From: JBBRLA01 sp038231615
GTDB taxonomy: Bacteria > Myxococcota_A > Polyangia > Palsa-1104 > JAEUJZ01
Assembly (NCBI GenBank): GCA_038231615.1
Contig: JBBRLA010000057.1
Location: forward strand, 1-21,059
Length of the DNA stretch: 21,059 nt
Direction: 5' to 3'
Below, piece after piece: positions 14,875 through 21,059 of this stretch. Both the position numbers and the translations under genes were made by a program. The notes beneath the pieces are model-generated. The model worked only from the letters and a program-made list of their open reading frames with translations. It made no database searches and was not told the origin of the DNA. Position 1 is the first letter of the stretch. Each line of letters starts with the position of its first letter.

Positions 14875-15189
14875 TCAGTAGGCGGCACGTCCTCCCTGGG
14901 GGTCCTCGCGAGGGCGGTCCTCGTCCTTGTTGGCCCAGCCGCCCTGCCCATCCCGGGGCGGGGCCTCGCGGATGTGAATCTGACCGTTCACCGGCACCGC
15001 GTCCAGCCGCACGTTCAGCGACAGGTCGCGGTTGACGAAGGCCACCCCGATGCGCAGCCAGTGCTTGCGCCCGTTGCCTCGATCCGCGATGGTATAGACT
15101 GCCTTCCAGCTGGGTCGGGGGCTGCCGTCGTCCATGGGAGGACTCAGGGGCTCCGCCCGGCCCCCGTCGCTGCTCTCGCTCGTCATCAT
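14875..15189 (-). CDS. Conserved-looking small protein, 104 aa, function unknown
   Basis: The core WKAVYTIADRGNGRKHWLRI followed by GVAFVNRDLSLNVRLDAVPV and NGQIHIRE is a compact all-beta domain. It resembles a small uncharacterised family in Myxococcota that has a K-x-W/F-x-x-x-G-x-AF-x-NRDGS-N pattern. The N-terminal 25 residues and the C-terminal 25 are charged and likely disordered. No signal peptide or catalytic motif is visible. ATG 15189 has GAGG 8 bases upstream; a second ATG follows immediately. It precedes the ComEA-like gene and is divergent from the TonB-like gene. The operator pair in the intergenic region could control both directions. Confidence 0.75.
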   Translation of the reverse strand: MMTSESSDGGRAEPLSPPMDDGSPRPSWKAVYTIADRGNGRKHWLRIGVAFVNRDLSLNVRLDAVPVNGQIHIREAPPRDGQGGWANKDEDRPREDPQGGRAAY

Positions 15190-15290
15190 GGTTGAACCTC
15201 ATTCGGTTGCTGTCGGCCGACGCAGACCGGTAAAGCACGACCCGTGCCAGGACTCATCGCGACGGGAGATGCGGATCGGCCAAAAATGTC

Positions 15291-15337
15291 GTCCGGCAGG
15301 CGGACAGCGAGCCGGAATCTGTCCGGGGGGCGGACAG
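15291..15337. promoter_or_regulatory. Pair of palindromic operator-like sites, 30 bp apart
   Basis: Site 1 is GTCCG-GCAGG-CGGAC (15291-15305). Site 2 is CTGTCCG-GGGGG-CGGACAG (15319-15337). The 19-base segments at 15291-15309 and 15321-15339 differ at two positions only, both in the spacer. The centres are exactly 30 bp apart, close to three helical turns, so two dimers would bind the same DNA face. They lie in the 224-bp gap between divergent genes and just upstream of TAGTGT/TACACC, a possible -10 region for the TonB-like gene. The bound regulator is not identifiable from the sequence. Confidence 0.65.
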
Positions 15338-15413
15338 CGTCCGTGCGCAGCGGGGCGCTGTAGTGTACACCCTACCAGGTGAATGCGCAGCGCGGGGTGG
15401 CCCGGTGGGCCCG

Positions 15414-16649
15414 ATGGCGATGAACCCCAGGCGGACGGGTCCCTTCGGGCTGGTCGTGTCCCTGCTGGGGCATGGCCTGCTGCTGCTCGGGCTGGCCCTG
15501 CCCCACGTGCTGCCGCGCCCGCGTCTGCCGATCGAGATGGAGATCCTGCCACCAAAGAAGAGCGCCGTGCCGCCGCTGGGCCCGCAGGCCGCCGCACCTG
15601 CGACACCACCCGGGCCCGAGTCCACGCCGTCGCCGCACCTGCGACACCGGCAAAAGAGACCCGCAAAGCCGGTCGGCAAGGAGCCGCTGGCCAGCCAGGG
15701 AAAGCCGCCGCCGGGCGACCCGGGGGCCGCGGAGTCCCTCGGGGCCGTGGCCAGCGATGACGCCAGCGTAGCGGTGCTCCTGCGCATGGGGGCCTTGCGC
15801 ACCTCGGTCCACCGCCCGGCGATCCAGGCGCTGCTGGACGCCTTCCCCGATGCCCGCATCCTCGCCGCGGGCACGGCCTTTTCCCCGTCGCGGGCGCTCT
15901 CGTCCTTCCTGCTCGATGATCTGCAGGCGCTGCTCATCACCACCGCCGACGTGCGCCGCCTGAGCGCCACCGTGCTGGTCGCGGTCCACGACCCGGGGCT
16001 GGACCTGCGGAAGAAGTTCGCCGGGCGGGAGGGCCCAGCCCCAGGCATTTATGATCCCAGGCAGCTCACACAGCTAAAGCCCGGCCTGACCGCCTATGCC
16101 CGGGAGGACCTGCTGAAGGGCTGGCTCCTCGATGAAGAGGGCGGGGTCAACGCGGTCTGGCTGGCGCGGCTTTCGGGGCTCGCCGCCGCCCCGTTGCCCG
16201 CGGTGGTGGCCGAACTGCGCCACCTGGACCGGGTGGTCCGGCTTTTGGGGATGCCGACGCCAACCCTTCTGGTCCTGTCCCTTTCGGCGGAAGAGAACCC
16301 ATCCGTGCTGCTACACTTGGAGTTCGCCAGCCCGGACGATGCCACCCGGCTTTCGGGAGAATGGCCCCGGCTGAAGGAGCAGGCGATGGGGCAGCTCAGC
16401 TGGCTGGGCCTTTCGGGGCTGCTGGGCGGGCTGCGGCTTTTCCTTTCGGGCACCACCGTAGAGGTGCGGGGCGCGCTGCCCGGGGCAGAGGTAGATCGGC
16501 TGCTCTCCTACCTGGTCGCGCTCTTGCCGGCCAACGACACGCCGATCACAACCCCGAGGGTCAAGACCTTCCCCGGTCCCCCCATGTCCCTGCCCGACGC
16601 CGGCCACCCGGACGCCGACGCCGGCCACCCGGACGCCGCGATATGGTAG
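15414..16649 (+). CDS. TonB-like single-span membrane protein of unknown function
   Basis: The likely start is ATG 15414, with ATG 15420 as an alternative; a GTG start at 15363 would overlap the promoter region. The protein is then about 411 residues. The N-terminus resembles TonB/energy-transducer proteins: a short basic leader, one helix (FGLVVSLLGHGLLLLGLALP) with an embedded His, then PRPRLPIEMEILPPKK and a Pro/Ala-rich periplasmic-spanning linker to about residue 100. The C-terminal 300 residues are not a TonB CTD. They contain repeated Leu-rich helix-strand units (SSFLLDDLQALLITTADVRR, LSATVLVAVHDPGLDLRKKF) that I do not recognise. The extreme C-terminus has a DAGHPDA duplication. It precedes gatC by 60 bp. 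Its promoter region carries the operator pair. Confidence 0.8.
   Translation: MAMNPRRTGPFGLVVSLLGHGLLLLGLALPHVLPRPRLPIEMEILPPKKSAVPPLGPQAAAPATPPGPESTPSPHLRHRQKRPAKPVGKEPLASQGKPPPGDPGAAESLGAVASDDASVAVLLRMGALRTSVHRPAIQALLDAFPDARILAAGTAFSPSRALSSFLLDDLQALLITTADVRRLSATVLVAVHDPGLDLRKKFAGREGPAPGIYDPRQLTQLKPGLTAYAREDLLKGWLLDEEGGVNAVWLARLSGLAAAPLPAVVAELRHLDRVVRLLGMPTPTLLVLSLSAEENPSVLLHLEFASPDDATRLSGEWPRLKEQAMGQLSWLGLSGLLGGLRLFLSGTTVEVRGALPGAEVDRLLSYLVALLPANDTPITTPRVKTFPGPPMSLPDAGHPDADAGHPDAAIW
16601..16638 (+). repeat. Short tandem repeat at the 3' end of the TonB-like gene
   Basis: GACGCCGGCCACCCG occurs twice within the last 50 bases, linked by GACGCC, and encodes DAGHPDADAGHPDA. The frame is kept. 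Confidence 0.75.
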
Positions 16650-16673
16650 CGGTCGAGCCCGATCATTTCCACC

Positions 16674-16702
16674 TGGCCACTTTGGCGTCTCGGCACTAGA
16701 CT
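16674..16702 (+). promoter_or_regulatory. Weak candidate promoter of the gatCAB-mtnA operon
   Basis: TGGCCA (16674-16679) and TAGACT (16697-16702) are 17 bp apart. The ATG of gatC at 16710 lies only 7 bases after the -10 hexamer and has no ribosome binding site, so a leaderless transcript would be implied. The match is poor and read-through from the gene upstream is equally possible. Confidence 0.25.
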
Positions 16703-16709
16703 CCGCCCC

Positions 16710-17009
16710 ATGCGGATCACCCGCGAAGAGGTCCGGATCACCGCCGCCATGGCGCGGCTCTCGCTGAGCGAGGAAGAGATCGGCCACATGACCGTCGAGC
16801 TGGACCGCATCCTGGCCCACGCGGAGCAGTTGCAGGAGGTAGACGTCGAAGGGGTCGAGCCCACCACCCACGCGGTGCCGCTGTCCTGCCCGCTGCGGGC
16901 CGACGAGGTCACCGCCCACCTGCCCGCCGAGGTGGCCCTCTCCGGCGCACCCAGACGGGACGGCGCCTACTTCGTGGTGCCGGCGATCTTGAATCGGGAC
17001 GAGCCTTGA
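16710..17009 (+). CDS. gatC: Asp-tRNA(Asn)/Glu-tRNA(Gln) amidotransferase subunit C
   Basis: This 99-aa protein matches the small GatC subunit that wraps around GatA and holds it to GatB. It begins MRITREEVRITAAMARLSLS and continues EEEIGHMTVELDRILAHAEQ, VDVEGVEPTTHAVPL and LRADEV, and ends near FVVPAILNRDEP, the usual end of the family. No ribosome binding site precedes ATG 16710. Its TGA overlaps the TTG start of gatA. GatCAB amidates misacylated Glu-tRNA(Gln) or Asp-tRNA(Asn), so this organism probably lacks at least one direct Gln/Asn synthetase. Confidence 0.97.
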   Translation: MRITREEVRITAAMARLSLSEEEIGHMTVELDRILAHAEQLQEVDVEGVEPTTHAVPLSCPLRADEVTAHLPAEVALSGAPRRDGAYFVVPAILNRDEP

Positions 17010-18534
17010 CGACCCTTGACCCCGACGACCCGCTACGCTGGGGTGCCGCCGAGACCGCGGCCCGCGTCCGCTCGCGACGCATTTCCGCCGTCGAGGTGAT
17101 TCGGCTGCGGCTCAAGCGAATAAAGGACCTGGATGGGCGCCTCGGCTGCTTCCTGCGGGTCGATGAGGAGGGCGCTCTCTCGCAGGCGGCGGCGGTGGAC
17201 GCGGCCCTGGCGGATGAAAACGCGCCGGCCCTGCCGCTTTCTGGGGTGCCCGTGGGCCTCAAGGACATGCTGGTGACCCGCGGCCTTGTGACCACCTGCG
17301 CCTCGAAGATCCTGGCAGGCTGGGTGCCGCCCTATGACGGCACGGCGGTGCTGCGGCTGCGGCAGGCCGGGGCGGTGATCCTGGGCAAGCTGAACATGGA
17401 CGAGTTCGCCATGGGCTCGTCCAACGAGAATTCGGCCTTTCTGCCGTGCAAGAACCCGTGGGACCCGTCGCGGGTGCCCGGCGGTTCGTCTGGGGGTTCG
17501 GCGGCGGCGGTGGCCGCGGACCTGTGCGCGCTGTCCCTGGGGACCGACACGGGCGGCTCGATCCGACAGCCGGCGGCGCTGTGCGGCGTCACCGGGATGA
17601 AGCCCACCTACGGCAGGGTGTCGCGCCACGGGGTGGTGGCCTTCGCCTCATCGCTGGATCAGGTCGGGCCCTTGTGCCGCACCGTCGAGGACGTGGCGCT
17701 TTGCTTGCAGGTCATCGGCGGGCACGACCCGCTGGACGCCACCAGCATCCCGGGGCCGATGCCGCCCCTTGTGGAAGCCTGCACCCGGCCGGTGCGCGGC
17801 CTGCGCATCGGCGTGTCCGCGGAGTATTTCGCTCAAGGGCTGGACCCGCGGATCGAGGCCCTGGTGCGCGAGGCGATCGACGCCCTGCGCCGGGATGGGG
17901 CACAGATCGTCCCCATCGCGCTGCCGCTGACACGCCACGGGATCGCCGCCTACTACCTGATCGCCACCGCCGAGGCCTCGTCGAACCTCTCGCGCTACGA
18001 CGGGGTGCGCTACGGGCTGCGGGTGTCGGCCCCCGAAGGAAACCCGGCGGAGGGCCAGGCGACCCTGGCGCAGATGTACGAGGACACCCGGGCCGCCGGC
18101 TTCGGCCCCGAGGTCAAGCGCCGCATCCTTTTGGGGACCTACGTGCTGCGTTCGGGCTACTACGACGCCTACTACCGCCGGGCCAGCCAGGTGCGCACCC
18201 TGATTCGCCAGGAGTTTGCCCGGTCGTTCGAGGCCTGCGACGTCATCGCCACGCCGACCTCGCCGGTGCCGGCGTTCCCCTCAGGCGAGCGCACCGCGGA
18301 CCCGCTGTCGATGTACCTGGCCGACGTCTATACCGTCACCGCCAACCTGGCCGGCCTGCCGGGGATCTCGCTGCCCTGCGGGTTCGTCTCCAATGGCGAG
18401 GAACCTGGGGGACGCCCGCTGCCGGTGGGCCTGCAACTCCTGGGGCCGCCCCTGGGGGAGGCCTCGGTGCTGCGGGCCGCCGCCGGCCACCAGCGTCTTT
18501 GCGACTGGCACACGCGCCGGCCGCCGGAGGGCGC

Positions 18535-18538
<4 letters not shown>
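17006..18538 (+). CDS. gatA: Asp-tRNA(Asn)/Glu-tRNA(Gln) amidotransferase subunit A
   Basis: This 510-aa amidase-signature protein is the glutaminase subunit that frees ammonia from Gln for GatB. The triad is intact: Lys86 in PVGLKDML, cis-Ser161 in PGGSSGGSAAAVAADL, and nucleophile Ser185 in GTDTGGSIRQPAALCGV. Its spacings (75 and 24) equal those of known GatA. Other family blocks are LGKLNMDEFAMGSSNENSAF, GMKPTYGRVSRHGVVAFASS, and the end region ANLAGLPGISLPCGF. The start is TTG 17006, which overlaps the gatC stop (TTGA); no other start fits the conserved N-terminus. The stop overlaps the GTG of gatB, indicating translational coupling across the operon. Confidence 0.97.
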
Positions 18539-20000
<1,462 letters not shown>

Positions 20001-20004
<4 letters not shown>

Positions 20005-21053
20005 GTCAGCCGATAGACGACGTGGACCTGGCGGACCCGCGGCTCCTCTCCCCGCTGCGCTGGGACGGGGAAAAGAAGGAGCTGTGGCTTCTCGATCAGC
20101 TCGCCCTGCCCGCGATGGAGCGCTGGCTTCCCTACCGCGATCACCAGGGCGTCGCCACGGCGATCCGCGAGATGGTGGTGCGCGGCGCCCCGGCCATCGG
20201 CATCGCCGCCGCCTATGGCCTGGCCCTGGCCGCGTTCCGGGGCGCCCCTCTCGACGAGGCGGCGGCCCTGCTGGGCGCGACCCGGCCCACTGCGGTAAAC
20301 CTCTTCTGGGCCCTGGCGCGCATGCGCCAGCACAAAGTGGTCGATGGCGGCGCCGCGGCGCTGGAGAAAGAGGCCATCGCCATCCATCGCGAGGACGTCG
20401 CCGCGTGTCTGCGCATCGGGGCCCACGGCGCCAAGCTCCTGCCCGAGGGCACGGTGCTGACCCACTGCAACGCAGGGGCCCTGGCCACCGGCGGCTACGG
20501 CACGGCGCTGGGGGTGATCCGCGCGGCGGTGGCCTTGGGCACCCGCCTGCGTGTCTTTGCCGACGAGACCCGCCCCTACCTCCAGGGCGCTCGCCTGACC
20601 ACCTGGGAACTGCACAAAAGCGGCATCGACGTGACGCTGATCACGGACAACATGGCCGGGCACCTCATGTCACGGGGCGAGGTGCAATCGGTGATCGTCG
20701 GCGCCGACCGCATCGCCCGGAACGGCGACACGGCCAACAAGATCGGCACCTATTCCGTGGCGGTGCTGGCCCGGGAGCATGGCGTGCCCTTCTTCGTGGC
20801 CGCGCCGCTCTCGACCCTGGACATGAAGACCGAGACCGGCCGCGACATCCCCATCGAAGAGCGCAACGCCGCCGAGGTGCTGACCTTGCAAGGCGTCCGC
20901 ATCGCCCCTTTGGGGATTGCCGCCCGCCACCCGGCCTTCGACGTCACCCCGGCGCGCCTGATCGCAGCCATCATCACCGAGGCCGGGGTCGCCCGCCCGC
21001 CCTACCCGCAATCGCTGCCCGGATTGTTCTCGACGACGACCGCTTTGTACTAA
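20001..21053 (+). CDS. mtnA: S-methyl-5-thioribose-1-phosphate isomerase
   Basis: This 350-aa protein matches MtnA, which converts 5-methylthioribose-1-phosphate to 5-methylthioribulose-1-phosphate in methionine salvage; it belongs to the eIF2B-alpha-like fold. Signature segments are REMVVRGAPAIGIAAAYGLA, RPTAVNLFWALARM, LTHCNAGALATGGYGTALGV with catalytic Cys156, RPYLQGARLTTWEL, DNMAGHLM, and VGADRIARNGDTANKIGTY with catalytic Asp236. The 80-residue spacing between the catalytic residues is that of characterised enzymes. The start is GTG 20001, overlapping the gatB stop, with GGAGG 6 bases upstream; a longer frame to 19836 overlaps gatB and is rejected. TAA ends it 6 bases before the window end. 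Coupling to gatCAB is unusual. No other methionine-salvage gene is in the window. Confidence 0.96.
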
Positions 21054-21059
21054 ACTGTC

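Noticed and set aside
17446..18534. Upstream extension of the gatB frame to an 852-codon ORF
   Set aside because: The extension overlaps gatA completely and shows no homology; the true start is GTG 18535 with GGAGG upstream.

Overview
The window is a GC-rich chromosomal segment from a deltaproteobacterium-like organism, most probably a member of the Myxococcota. Supporting signs are very high G+C at third codon positions, a HRDVSPQN-type Ser/Thr kinase with a Pro/Gln-rich tail, a PEGA-repeat envelope protein, low-complexity secreted proteins, and a GatCAB amidotransferase for indirect Asn/Gln-tRNA charging. No rRNA, tRNA, CRISPR array, transposase or prophage gene is visible, and no stretch over 300 bases lacks a gene.

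Left part (1-4747, all minus strand). A P-loop/AAA+-like ATPase runs off the left edge. Next come a 5'-truncated VOC (glyoxalase-fold) remnant and a small protein of unknown function; these first 2.1 kb look like accessory DNA. They are followed by a secreted Pro/Tyr-rich repeat protein, class II fructose-1,6-bisphosphatase (glpX) and a YbgC-like hotdog thioesterase. The thioesterase and glpX look like one operon.

Middle (4748-9116). A divergent intergenic region holds three consecutive hairpins. Rightward of it lie a CstA-family transporter and a six-PEGA-repeat protein ending in a probable outer-membrane beta-barrel.

Translation block (9117-14451, plus strand). The classical rpsB-tsf-pyrH-frr cluster is followed directly by a Ser/Thr protein kinase. 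The kinase appears to start at a CTG codon 3 bases after the frr stop and in the same frame, which makes it an unusual passenger of a ribosome biogenesis/recycling transcript. S2 has disordered extensions at both ends. PyrH has either an N-terminal extension or a structured leader.

Right part (14458-21053). Two minus-strand genes, an exported ComEA-like helix-hairpin-helix protein and a small conserved-looking protein, are divergent from a plus-strand TonB-like single-span membrane protein. Their shared intergenic region carries two near-identical palindromic operator-like sites exactly 30 bp apart. The window ends with a tightly coupled gatC-gatA-gatB-mtnA operon whose cistrons overlap as TTGA or GTGA. 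Its products supply the tRNA-dependent transamidation complex and the methionine-salvage isomerase.

The most promising non-routine signals are the paired operators at 15291-15337, the CTG-started kinase fused to the frr transcript, the triple hairpin at 4827-4902, and the edge ATPase with atypical codon use.
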